Assembly: GCA_045655805.1 (NCBI GenBank)
Contig: JAZOPZ010000011.1
Span: forward strand, 1 to 20,640
Direction of reading: 5' to 3'
DNA from: UBA11475 sp045655805
GTDB taxonomy: Bacteria; Bacillota; Clostridia; Christensenellales; Borkfalkiaceae
Length of the DNA: 20,640 nucleotides
A program made the position numbers and the translations under genes. Positions 7,195 to 13,600 of the stretch are shown one piece after another. Below the pieces are notes generated by a model. The model saw only the letters and a program-made list of their open reading frames with translations, was not told the origin of the DNA and did no database searches. Positions within the stretch are counted from its first letter, which is position 1, and every line of letters starts with the position of its first letter.

Positions 7195-7933
7195 AATTAA
7201 AACTATGGCGGAAATTAACGCCATGAGAGACGCATCGAGAATAGTCAAAGACACGCTTGATTTGTTGGAAACGAAGATTGCTGTCGGTATGACTACGAAA
7301 GAACTCGATATTATCGCTCACGATTATATCAAAGGCATAGGCGCTTATCCTTCTTGTTTAGGGTATTGTGGATATCCCGCATCTACTTGCATATCCGTTG
7401 ACGATATGGTAGTACACGGCATTCCGTCCGACGATATCTATATTAAAGAAGGGCAAATCGTCAGCGTAGATTTAACTGCTTATTATAACGGTTTTCACGG
7501 CGACGCGGCAAGAACGTTTAAGGTTGGTCAAGTTTCATCGGAAAAGGAAAAACTTGTGAAAGTAACTGAAGAATGTTTCTTTAAGGCTTTGGAAGTCGTT
7601 AACGAAGGTGTACCTCTCGGTACGATAGGCAGTATAATACAATCACACGCTGAAGCAAATGGTTTTTCGGCAGTAAGAAAACTCGTCGGTCACGGTATCG
7701 GTAGAGAAATGCACGAAGACCCGAACGTTCCAAACTTTGGTATAAGAGGCACCGGCATTAGACTTAAAAAGGGGATGGTAATCTGTATAGAACCTATGAT
7801 AAACGCAGGTACTTATCAGGTTGACTTTTTAAGCGACGGTTGGAGCGTTGTAACTAAAGACGGCAAGCCTTCAGCCCATTATGAAAACACCGTGGCAATC
7901 ACGGAAGACGGCGTTGAAGTTTTAACTCTTTAG
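7187..7933 (+). CDS. map: Methionine aminopeptidase, type I
   Basis: Removes the N-terminal methionine from nascent proteins in the cytosol. The 248-residue length fits the short type Ia form. The five metal ligands are visible: D95 in VSVDLTAYYNGFHGD, D106 in GDAART, H169 in GHGIG, E202 in CIEPM and E233 in HYENT. The substrate-proximal H77 (VVHG) is also present. There is no N-terminal SH3-binding or zinc extension. The ATG overlaps the end of adk by eight bases, the common secY-adk-map layout. A 118-base gap with dyad symmetry follows before infA. Confidence 0.97.
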   Translation: MIKIKTMAEINAMRDASRIVKDTLDLLETKIAVGMTTKELDIIAHDYIKGIGAYPSCLGYCGYPASTCISVDDMVVHGIPSDDIYIKEGQIVSVDLTAYYNGFHGDAARTFKVGQVSSEKEKLVKVTEECFFKALEVVNEGVPLGTIGSIIQSHAEANGFSAVRKLVGHGIGREMHEDPNVPNFGIRGTGIRLKKGMVICIEPMINAGTYQVDFLSDGWSVVTKDGKPSAHYENTVAITEDGVEVLTL

Positions 7934-7955
7934 GCGTTAAGGAAAAGTAAAGCAA

Positions 7956-8026
7956 ACAGTTAGGGTGGCGCAGTTTTTCCTGCGTAACCGAGGCAAAAAA
8001 CGGTTCTGTCAAATGGCAAAACGGTT
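7956..8026 (+). ncRNA. Candidate structured leader in the map-infA gap
   Basis: The 118-base gap holds several complementary blocks. CGCAG (7969-7973) pairs with CTGCG (7980-7984) around TTTTTC. AACCG (7986-7990) pairs with CGGTT (8001-8005). ACAG (7956-7959) can pair with CTGT (8006-8009) and so enclose both hairpins in a three-way junction. A second CGGTT (8022-8026), part of a near-repeat GGCAAAA(AA)CGGTT, offers the AACCG block an alternative partner. The helices are short (4-6 bp), so this is weaker than the other three candidates. The infA Shine-Dalgarno (GGAGGA, 8040-8045) lies just beyond. No open reading frame with a start site is seen in the gap. Confidence 0.3.
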
Positions 8027-8051
8027 TTATAAAAAATATGGAGGATAGTTT

Positions 8052-8273
8052 ATGTCAAAGGACGATGTTATAGAAGCCGAAGGCATTATCGAAGAAGCAC
8101 TTCCGAATGCGGAATTTAAAGTTAGACTTTCTAACGGTTACGTCATCAAGGCTTATATATCCGGAAAACTACGCATGAATTACATCAAAATTATTCCGGG
8201 CGATAGCGTCAAACTTGAAATGAGTCCATACGACTTAACAAAAGGCAGAATAATTTGGCGTAGTAAAAACTAA
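8052..8273 (+). CDS. infA: Translation initiation factor IF-1
   Basis: The 73-residue OB-fold protein binds the 30S A site during initiation. It has the expected MSKDDVIEAEGIIEEALPNA N-terminus and the SGKLRMNYIKIIPGD and SPYDLTKGRIIWR motifs, and is the usual 72-73 residues long. It precedes rpmJ by 32 bases, the standard infA-rpmJ-rpsM order in Gram-positive bacteria. The gene is preceded by a longer than usual gap with potential RNA folding. The ribosome-binding site GGAGGA at 8040-8045 supports the start. Confidence 0.97.
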   Translation: MSKDDVIEAEGIIEEALPNAEFKVRLSNGYVIKAYISGKLRMNYIKIIPGDSVKLEMSPYDLTKGRIIWRSKN

Positions 8274-8305
8274 CGCATAAACTTTAATTATAAGGAGAAA
8301 CCACA

Positions 8306-8422
8306 ATGAAAGTAAGACCATCAGTTAAACCTATGTGCGACAAATGCAAGGTTATCAAACGTAACGGCAGAGTAATGGTTATTTGCAGCAAGAACAAAAA
8401 CCACAAACAAAGACAAGGTTAA
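8306..8422 (+). CDS. rpmJ: 50S ribosomal protein L36, zinc-binding form
   Basis: A 38-residue protein begins MKVRPSVKPMCDKCK and ends NHKQRQG. The zinc ligands are C11, C14, C27 and H33 (the C+ form). Length 38 instead of 37 comes from one extra residue between C27 and the histidine, as in E. coli L36. TAAGGAG (8290-8296) is nine bases before the ATG. It is short but its identity is clear from sequence and position between infA and rpsM. Confidence 0.96.
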   Translation: MKVRPSVKPMCDKCKVIKRNGRVMVICSKNKNHKQRQG

Positions 8423-8432
8423 TAACTAATGC

Positions 8433-8509
8433 TTTAAGTTTTCAATAAACTTAAAAACACTCTGTTTTTTATCGTCAAGCACCATTCCAAGCAAAGCGAT
8501 AACAAACAG
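8433..8509 (+). ncRNA. Candidate structured leader of the alpha-operon segment (rpmJ-rpsM gap)
   Basis: The 140-base gap has two clear hairpins. The first is a perfect 9-bp stem, TTTAAGTTT (8433-8441) with AAACTTAAA (8447-8455), loop TCAAT. The second is a 13-position stem with one mismatch, 8462-8474 (CTGTTTTTTATCG) with 8497-8509 (CGATAACAAACAG), around a 22-base loop. GCTTT (8431-8435) could also pair with AAAGC (8493-8497), linking the two. In E. coli a pseudoknot leader upstream of rpsM binds S4 and represses the operon; here rpsD (S4) is likewise in the same operon. A functional parallel is inference, and no sequence similarity to the E. coli leader was seen. No clear promoter was recognised in the gap. 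Confidence 0.42.
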
Positions 8510-8562
8510 TCATTATACACAAAATAAAAATTAAAACAAAGAATTAAACGGAGGAACAATCA

Positions 8563-8940
8563 ATGGCACGTATAGCCGGTGTAGATTTACCTAACAACAA
8601 AAGAGTTGAAATCGGTATTACTTACATTTACGGTATCGGTTTAGCAACTTCGAAGAAGATTCTTGCTGAAACAGGCGTTGATCCTGATATCAGATGTAAG
8701 GATTTAACTGAAACCGATATCTCAAAACTCAGAGAATATATTGAACACAACCTTCGCGTAGAAGGTGATTTAAGAAGCGAAGTTAACCTTAACATCAAAA
8801 GATTGATGGAAATCGGTTGCTACCGCGGTGTAAGACACAGAAAGGGTTTACCTGTTCGCGGTCAAAGTTCTAAAAGAAACGCAAGAACCAGAAAAGGTCC
8901 TCGTCGTACAGTCGCTAAAAAGAAGACTGCATCTAAATAG
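8563..8940 (+). CDS. rpsM: 30S ribosomal protein S13
   Basis: The 125-residue protein, in the usual 118-125 range, sits in the 30S head and makes bridge B1 contacts with L5 and 23S rRNA. It starts MARIAGVDLPNNKRVEIGIT and contains GIGLATSKKILAETG (helix-turn region) and the basic C-terminal RGLPVRGQ-type segment, here HRKGLPVRGQSSKRNARTRKG. An ACGGAGGAAC ribosome-binding site lies nine bases upstream. It is the first gene of the alpha-operon block and follows a structured 140-base gap. Confidence 0.97.
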   Translation: MARIAGVDLPNNKRVEIGITYIYGIGLATSKKILAETGVDPDIRCKDLTETDISKLREYIEHNLRVEGDLRSEVNLNIKRLMEIGCYRGVRHRKGLPVRGQSSKRNARTRKGPRRTVAKKKTASK

Positions 8941-8953
8941 TGGGAGGTAGAAT

Positions 8954-9346
8954 ATGGCTGCAAAGAAAAAAATCGTTAAAAAACGTAAAGACATAAAGAA
9001 AGTAGACAAAGGTCAAGTACACATTCAGTCTTCTTTCAACAATACTTTAGTAACCATTACCGATATGCAAGGTAATGCGCTTTCTTGGTCAAGTTCGGGT
9101 AGCCTTGGTTTCAAGGGTTCTAGAAAGAGCACCCCGTTTGCTGCACAACAAGCGGCTGAAACCGCTGCTAACGCAGCAAAAGAATACGGTCTTCGTAGCG
9201 TAGAAGTTTACGTTAAAGGCCCAGGCGCTGGTAGAGAATCAGCAATCAGAGCACTCGCTAACTGTGGTTTAGAAGTTACCCTTATTGAAGACGTATCTCC
9301 AATCCCACACAACGGTTGCAGACCACCTAAAAAGCGTAGAGTATAA
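8954..9346 (+). CDS. rpsK: 30S ribosomal protein S11
   Basis: The 130-residue length is the family norm. S11 forms part of the 30S platform near the E site and the Shine-Dalgarno helix. Seen are GQVHIQSSFNNTLVTITDMQGN (about residues 20-41), the GFKGSRKSTPFAAQQAAE stretch and the C-terminal DVSPIPHNGCRPPKKRRV, which is diagnostic. It lies 13 bases after rpsM with GGGAGG as ribosome-binding site, and 15 bases before rpsD. Confidence 0.97.
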   Translation: MAAKKKIVKKRKDIKKVDKGQVHIQSSFNNTLVTITDMQGNALSWSSSGSLGFKGSRKSTPFAAQQAAETAANAAKEYGLRSVEVYVKGPGAGRESAIRALANCGLEVTLIEDVSPIPHNGCRPPKKRRV

Positions 9347-9361
9347 CGGAGGATTTGAAAA

Positions 9362-9985
9362 ATGGCTAAATATACAGATTCAAAATGTCGTTTGTGCCGT
9401 CGTGAAGGCGCGAAGTTATTCTTAAAAGGTGAAAGATGCTTTAAAGGCACTTGCGCTTTTGAAAGAAGACCTGTTGCTCCTGGTCAACACGGTGCTGCAA
9501 GAAAGAAGGTTTCAGAATACGGCTTACAATTGCGTGAAAAACAAAAATGTAAGAGAATTTACGGCGTACTTGAAGGTCAATTCAGAAAGTATTACGAACA
9601 AGCCGATAAGATGAAAGGCATCACTGGTGAAAACATGCTTTCTTTATTAGAAAGAAGACTTGATAACGTAATCTTCAGAATGGGTGTCGGCGCTTCAAGA
9701 AGCCAAGCAAGACAACTCGTTACACACGGACACTTCGTTGTTAACGGTAAGAAAGTTAACATTGCTTCTTATATCGTTAAAGCAGGTGACGAAATCGCAG
9801 TTAAGGAAAACAAGAAAGACAACGCTTTCTTTGCTGAAGTTAAGCAAATGAAGGTTGCTAATATGCCTAAATGGCTCGAATTCAACCCTGAAACTTTAAG
9901 TGGTAAGATTATCGCTTTACCTGAAAGGGCTGACATAGACGCTCAAATTAAGGAACACTTAATCGTCGAATTGTATTCCAAGTAA
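9362..9985 (+). CDS. rpsD: 30S ribosomal protein S4, zinc-binding form
   Basis: The 207-residue primary 16S-binding protein nucleates 30S assembly. Its N-terminus has the four-cysteine C+ motif C9, C12, C26, C31 (KCRLCRREG...CFKGTCAFERR), followed by PVAPGQHG. The S4 RNA-binding domain is about residues 95-157 (LERRLDNVIFRMG, ARQLVTHGHFVVNGKKV). In Bacillus rpsD is unlinked from the alpha operon; here it stays between rpsK and rpoA, the arrangement in E. coli and many Clostridia. This leaves S4 available for feedback on its own operon. A 168-base structured gap follows. Confidence 0.97.
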   Translation: MAKYTDSKCRLCRREGAKLFLKGERCFKGTCAFERRPVAPGQHGAARKKVSEYGLQLREKQKCKRIYGVLEGQFRKYYEQADKMKGITGENMLSLLERRLDNVIFRMGVGASRSQARQLVTHGHFVVNGKKVNIASYIVKAGDEIAVKENKKDNAFFAEVKQMKVANMPKWLEFNPETLSGKIIALPERADIDAQIKEHLIVELYSK

Positions 9986-9986
9986 T

Positions 9987-10037
9987 TTGTAAATTGATGC
10001 TTTGCGTCAATTACAGATTGCGCTTTGCATAAATTAC
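9987..10037 (+). ncRNA. Hairpin and imperfect tandem repeat directly after rpsD
   Basis: ATTGATGC (9993-10000) pairs with GCGTCAAT (10004-10011) across a TTT loop, with one T-G pair. The stem extends through G9989-A9991 with T10012-C10014 past a bulged A, and further by T9988-A10015. The block GCTTTGCGTCAATTAC (9999-10014) is repeated with 13 of 16 bases as GCTTTGCATAAATTAC (10022-10037), but the second copy has lost the left arm. No poly-T tract follows, so it is not an intrinsic terminator. It could be a 3'-end stabilising or processing hairpin for the rpsD message, or part of a larger rpoA leader. Confidence 0.4.
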
Positions 10038-10051
10038 TCAATAAAGTTTAT

Positions 10052-10125
10052 CCGATGGCGAGTATCAAGGGGAGTTATACGCTTTCCACATCGTATACGA
10101 GAATGCTTGGTATCGCCTTTGTCGG
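10052..10125 (+). ncRNA. Long imperfect stem-loop immediately upstream of rpoA
   Basis: A 74-base element folds as one extended hairpin. P1 is CCGA (10052-10055) with TCGG (10122-10125). P2 is GGCGA-TATCAAG (10057-10069, with G10062 bulged) against CTTGGTATCGCC (10106-10117), 12 bp with one T-G pair. P3 is G10074 and TATACG (10076-10081) with CGTATAC (10092-10098), with T10075 bulged and a ten-base loop. There are about 23 base pairs overall. The rpoA Shine-Dalgarno AGGAGG (10138-10143) starts 12 bases later. There is no T-tract. This is the strongest of the four intercistronic structures; its role (ribosomal-protein binding, processing or translational control) is inferred. Confidence 0.5.
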
Positions 10126-10153
10126 AACTATTTAAAAAGGAGGAATTTTCATT

Positions 10154-11104
10154 ATGATGGAAATTGAAATGCCAAAAATAGCAGTGGAAGAAAACGCAGA
10201 TAAGAGTTATGCAAGAATAAAAGTTGAACCGTTGGAAAAAGGCTTTGGGCTTACCATCGGTAACGCTTTAAGAAGAATTTTATTGTCAGCACTCCCAGGT
10301 GCTGCAATCCAAAACATTAAGTTTGAAGGCGGTATCGTTAAGCACGAATTCCAATCCGTTCCTGGTATTAAAGAAGACGTTGCTGATATAATCTTAAACC
10401 TTAAATCCGTTAACGTTAAAACCGTTACGCTTGACGCTGATTTCAAAAAAACCGTAAACCTTTATAAAGAAGGTCCTGCAATCGTTACTGCAAAAGATAT
10501 CGGTATGGATGCCGAAATTGAAATTCTCAATCCAAACCAATACATTTGTACGGTTGCTGACGGCGCTAAACTCGATTTAGAACTCGTTATCGGCAGAGGT
10601 CGTGGTTATACCGATGCAAAATTCAACAAAACCGACGTAGTTGATAGTATCGCAATCGATAGCATCTACACGCCTGTTAAAAAGGTAAGTTATACCGTTG
10701 AAGCATCTCGTGTAGGCGAAAGTGTTGACTACGATAAACTTATCCTTGAAGTTTGGACAAACGGTGCTTTCAGTGGTAGAGAAATCGTTAGCCTTGCTGC
10801 AAAAATCATGGAAGAACACGTAAAAATGTTCGTTGATTTAAGTGAAGTAGGTAATAGAACTTTCTTGGTTCCACCGGAAGAAGATAAGAAGTCGAAGATT
10901 TTAGAAATGGTTATTGAAGACCTTGAATTAAGCATTAGGTCATACCATTGCTTAAAGAGAGCGAATATTCATACCGTTGACGACTTAATCAAAAAGACTG
11001 AAGACGATATGCTTAAAGTTAGAAACTTGGGTAAAAAATCTTTAACCGAAGTTATCGCTAAACTCGAAAGTTTAGGTTTAAGCTTAAAAGAGAAGGAGGA
11101 CTAA
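10154..11104 (+). CDS. rpoA: DNA-directed RNA polymerase subunit alpha
   Basis: The 316-residue protein is of normal length. The N-terminal domain (about 1-230) dimerises and assembles beta and beta-prime; GFGLTIGNALRRILLSALPG (about 30-49) is the conserved assembly segment. The C-terminal domain (about 245-316) has the helix-hairpin-helix DNA-binding region with SIRSYHCLKRANI and the RNLGKKSLTEV motif, which contacts UP elements and activators. ATG 10154 is preferred over the adjacent ATG 10157 because AGGAGG (10138-10143) is ten bases away. It is followed after four bases by rplQ, whose Shine-Dalgarno (AAGGAGG) lies within its last codons. Confidence 0.97.
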   Translation: MMEIEMPKIAVEENADKSYARIKVEPLEKGFGLTIGNALRRILLSALPGAAIQNIKFEGGIVKHEFQSVPGIKEDVADIILNLKSVNVKTVTLDADFKKTVNLYKEGPAIVTAKDIGMDAEIEILNPNQYICTVADGAKLDLELVIGRGRGYTDAKFNKTDVVDSIAIDSIYTPVKKVSYTVEASRVGESVDYDKLILEVWTNGAFSGREIVSLAAKIMEEHVKMFVDLSEVGNRTFLVPPEEDKKSKILEMVIEDLELSIRSYHCLKRANIHTVDDLIKKTEDDMLKVRNLGKKSLTEVIAKLESLGLSLKEKED

Positions 11105-11108
11105 TCTC

Positions 11109-11615
11109 ATGGCTAGAAAATTAGGTGTTACATCTTCGCAAAGAAAGGCAATGCTCAGAAACTTTGCATCTGACTTACTTTGGTACGGCAAAATTGAAAC
11201 CACCGTTACCAGAGCGAAGGAAATCCGTTCATATACCGAAAAATTAATTACACTTGCAATCAATACCTATGCTGATACCGTTGAAACCCAAAAGGTTGAA
11301 ACCAACGATAAGGGTAAGGAAGTTACCGTTACTATCGTTAAAGACGGCGCTAAAAAGTTGGCTGCAAGAAGAAAACTTATGAAATCTTTATTCGATTTAC
11401 AAGAAGTAAGACAATTTGGCGAAACCAACTCTGCTTTCAAAGCAAGAAAAGGTGACGTTAGACATCCACTTATCGAAAAGATTTTTGAAGAACTTGCTCC
11501 AAAATACGCACAAAGAGCAGAAGAACTCGGTCAAGGTGGCGGTTATACCAGAATCTTAAAGTGTGGCCCAAGAAAGGGCGACGCTGCCGAAGTTGCTATT
11601 ATTGAACTTATCTAA
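11109..11615 (+). CDS. rplQ: 50S ribosomal protein L17 with internal insertion
   Basis: L17 lies near the tunnel exit. The N-terminus (ARKLGVTSSQRKAMLRNFASDL) and C-terminus (GGGYTRILKCGPRKGDAAE and IIEL) are canonical. The protein is 168 residues instead of about 112-130. The extra length is between about residues 60 and 115: a charged stretch (VETNDKGKEVTVTIVKDG) plus a segment with SAFKARKGDVRHPL. From memory, long L17 of this kind occurs in some Clostridia, so this looks like a lineage trait rather than a fusion. It is the last gene of the superoperon and is followed by a strong terminator. Confidence 0.95.
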   Translation: MARKLGVTSSQRKAMLRNFASDLLWYGKIETTVTRAKEIRSYTEKLITLAINTYADTVETQKVETNDKGKEVTVTIVKDGAKKLAARRKLMKSLFDLQEVRQFGETNSAFKARKGDVRHPLIEKIFEELAPKYAQRAEELGQGGGYTRILKCGPRKGDAAEVAIIELI

Positions 11616-11630
11616 TAGTAAATAAAAATT

Positions 11631-11660
11631 AAAACGCTTTGCTTACGCAAGGCGTTTTTT
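11631..11660 (+). terminator. Intrinsic terminator of the ribosomal superoperon
   Basis: AAAACGCTTTGC (11631-11642) pairs with GCAAGGCGTTTT (11647-11658) over a TTAC loop; 12 bp with one T-G pair, ending in a run of six T. It lies 15 bases after the rplQ stop and is a textbook Rho-independent terminator. Confidence 0.93.
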
Positions 11661-11754
11661 GTTTGTAAGTAAAAATATTTTTTAGTGGCTAATATAGACA
11701 ATACTATTTTATGGTTGCATGATGTTTAAGGTTAATATAAACTAACTTGTAGTA

Positions 11755-11783
11755 TTGACAGCGTTTAATATTAGTGCTAAAAT
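11755..11783 (+). promoter_or_regulatory. Sigma-A-type promoter of the ZIP transporter gene
   Basis: TTGACA (11755-11760) and TAAAAT (11778-11783) are 17 bases apart, with an extended TG at 11775-11776. The transcript would start about 20 bases before the ATG at 11814. An 8-bp inverted repeat, CAATACTA (11699-11706) and TAGTATTG (11750-11757), overlaps the -35 box and could be an operator; that part is inference. A TATAAT at 11784-11789 is too far from the -35 box to be the main -10. Confidence 0.8.
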
Positions 11784-11813
11784 TATAATATAAATAATTA
11801 AGGATTTTTAATT

Positions 11814-12563
11814 ATGGGATTAGTTTTATTAACAGCGCTTGGTGTAGGCGGGGCTACGGCTATCGGCGCAATAATTGGTTTTATCTTTAAAAACTTTTCG
11901 CACAAGTTTTCAGATATAGTTCTAGCGTTTGCGGCAGGGGTAATGCTTTCTGCTGCGGTTATAGGACTAATACTTCCGTCAGTTGAATATGGTGGTGATT
12001 ACGGCGTTTTTATAACCGTTTTAGGCGTATTTACCGGGGCGTTTTGTTTAGGGCTTATAGATAAAATTCTTCCACACGCACACGGTATGATTGACGACGA
12101 AGAAAACTCGCATAAATCAAAACTTTCAAAGGTAATACTTTTCGTAACGGCGATAGCAATACATAATTTACCTGAAGGTATTGCTGCAGGGGTTGGCTTT
12201 GGCGCAGGTAACACGGCGCAAGCGCTCATTATAGCAGGTGGTATTGCTTTGCAAAATATTCCTGAAGGTATGGTAATAATCGGTCCGATGCTTTCTGCTG
12301 GTGTAAAACCTAAAAAGACGCTTTTATTGGCGCTTTTAACGGGACTTGTTGAAATTGTTGGGACTTTGATTGGGTACTTCGCCGTGCGCGTTGCAGAGGT
12401 TATTTTGCCGTTTGCTTTGGCGTTTGCAGGTGGTACGATGCTTTACGTAATCAGTCACGAAATGATACCTGAAACTCACGCCCACGGGGCGCAAAAAGGC
12501 GCTACTTACGCCTTGCTTGTCGGGTTTTGCGTAATGCTTATAACGGACGTTTTATTAGGTTAA
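11814..12563 (+). CDS. ZIP-family divalent metal transporter (ZupT/GufA-like)
   Basis: The 249-residue membrane protein has about eight hydrophobic segments. The two metal-binding signatures of ZIP proteins are present: HNLPEG (residues 117-122) in one helix and QNIPEG (147-152) in the next, plus HEMIPE near residue 216. The loop between helices 3 and 4 has PHAHGMIDDEENSHKSK (87-103), a His/Asp-rich segment typical of ZIP metal-sensing loops. It probably imports zinc, iron or manganese; the substrate cannot be told from sequence. The gene stands alone between its own promoter and a bidirectional terminator. AAGGA upstream is a modest ribosome-binding site. Confidence 0.92.
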   Translation: MGLVLLTALGVGGATAIGAIIGFIFKNFSHKFSDIVLAFAAGVMLSAAVIGLILPSVEYGGDYGVFITVLGVFTGAFCLGLIDKILPHAHGMIDDEENSHKSKLSKVILFVTAIAIHNLPEGIAAGVGFGAGNTAQALIIAGGIALQNIPEGMVIIGPMLSAGVKPKKTLLLALLTGLVEIVGTLIGYFAVRVAEVILPFALAFAGGTMLYVISHEMIPETHAHGAQKGATYALLVGFCVMLITDVLLG

Positions 12564-12566
12564 AAC

Positions 12567-12597
12567 AAAAAAGCACTTTTAATAAAGTGCTTTTTTT
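12567..12597. terminator. Bidirectional intrinsic terminator between ZIP gene and beta-helix gene
   Basis: AAAAAAGCACTTT (12567-12579) pairs perfectly with AAAGTGCTTTTTT (12584-12596) over TAAT, giving T-runs on both strands. It serves the ZIP gene on the + strand and the convergent beta-helix frame on the - strand, whose stop codon (12596-12598) overlaps its right arm. Confidence 0.9.
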
Positions 12598-13600
12598 ATT
12601 GTTTTATAATTCTTTCGTCAGATATGCCGAAAAGTTTAGTTGAATTAATTGCATTGCCTTTTAAGACTAGTTTTGCATCTTGGTTAGTAAAAACCAAATT
12701 ACTTATATAATTGTTTGTACCGTTTATAACGACTGTGTTGTCAACGATATTATTTAATAAAATATTTCCGTCACCGTTTATGATTATGCTTTCGCAAGAA
12801 CTGTTCAAAAAAGTATTGTCAATTATTCTATTAAAGTTGCCGTTTATTTGTAAAGCAACGGTTTTTCTTGACGAAGGTTGCCCATCTTTGTTACATTTAG
12901 CCGTTGATTGATAATACCAAAAAGTTCCTGGTGAATCAAACAAACAATTTTTTATTTCAGAATTAGATATGCCGTCAAAAAGTACTGCGCAAGGTAAAAG
13001 TGTGGATCCTTGTAAAAAGCCACCACCGTTTCTCACAAAAAAGCAGGTTTGTATTTGTAGATTATGTATTGAGCCGTTGCCTTTTGCGTAAAAACCGTAG
13101 AAAGGATTATCGGCGCAAACGCAATTTGTAAATTTAGTGTAGTAAGATGCTCTTGGGGAAAAATAAAAACCGTTTCCACATCCGTCGGTATTGATTTTCT
13201 CAAAAATATTTGCATCAAGTTCAGCGTTGTTCGTTACGCAAACGGCAGAGGATAGCCCACAAAACGAAAGTTTATAAAATTCACACTGGTCAGTACGTGC
13301 ATTATTAAGTAGCAATCCAGCGTTTTGTTCAGGGGCTGAAAAATCGGTTATAGGCCTCGTATCCATCCCTATGATATTTCCTTGGAAACCTATATTTTTA
13401 ACCACTGAACCTGTCACTAGGGCAACATTAGAGCCTATTTTTAAAAGTGGGAAATTTGATTTTGCGCGCTTTAACTTCGTTCCGTAATTGCTTTCAAAAA
13501 CGCCGTTAGGGTCGGTGTTACAACACCACGCCTTGCCATCAAGAGTGCTTGAAGAACTATCGAGTGTTAGTGCTGAATTTAATCGTGCGCTTTTAATATT
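12596..13600 (-). pseudogene. Right-handed parallel beta-helix (pectate-lyase-like) protein, probably 5'-truncated
   Basis: The frame is open from a stop at 13601-13603 to the stop at 12596, about 334 residues, with no ATG near its beginning. The first GTG (13417) falls in the middle of a coil, and the 61 residues before it (NIKSARLNSALTLDSS..., then KLKRAKSNFPLLKIGSNV) read as real beta-helix sequence. Short Asn/Gly-rich rungs (NGNFNRIIDNTF, NGDGNILLNNIVDN) repeat throughout, as in pectate-lyase or phage tail-spike helices. The usual opening of such proteins (DDTxAIQxAI and a GGxVxxPxGxY motif) is missing. An ATT codon at 13597 with AAAGGCGG about ten bases upstream is a possible but unusual start. 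The carbohydrate-related role is inferred from fold only. Confidence 0.6.

Noticed and set aside
7934..8051. Small KOW-domain or other gene between map and infA
   Set aside because: Some Gram-positive bacteria have an extra gene here, but stops occur in all forward frames and no start with a ribosome-binding site was found.
8433..8470. Intrinsic terminator after rpmJ (9-bp hairpin and TTTTTT)
   Set aside because: The T-run begins ten bases after the stem, not directly at its base, and the stem is mostly A-T. The T-run itself is part of the second stem.
10052..10125. Terminator between rpsD and rpoA
   Set aside because: There is no T-run after the stem and the internal bulges are unlike terminators; rpoA would be cut off with no clear promoter of its own.
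11784..11789. TATAAT as the main -10 of the ZIP gene
   Set aside because: It is 23 bases from TTGACA, too far; TAAAAT at 11778 has a 17-base spacer and an extended TG.
12711..12911. Forward-strand open frame within the beta-helix region
   Set aside because: It is low-complexity hydrophobic antisense of the minus-strand beta-helix frame, without a ribosome-binding site.
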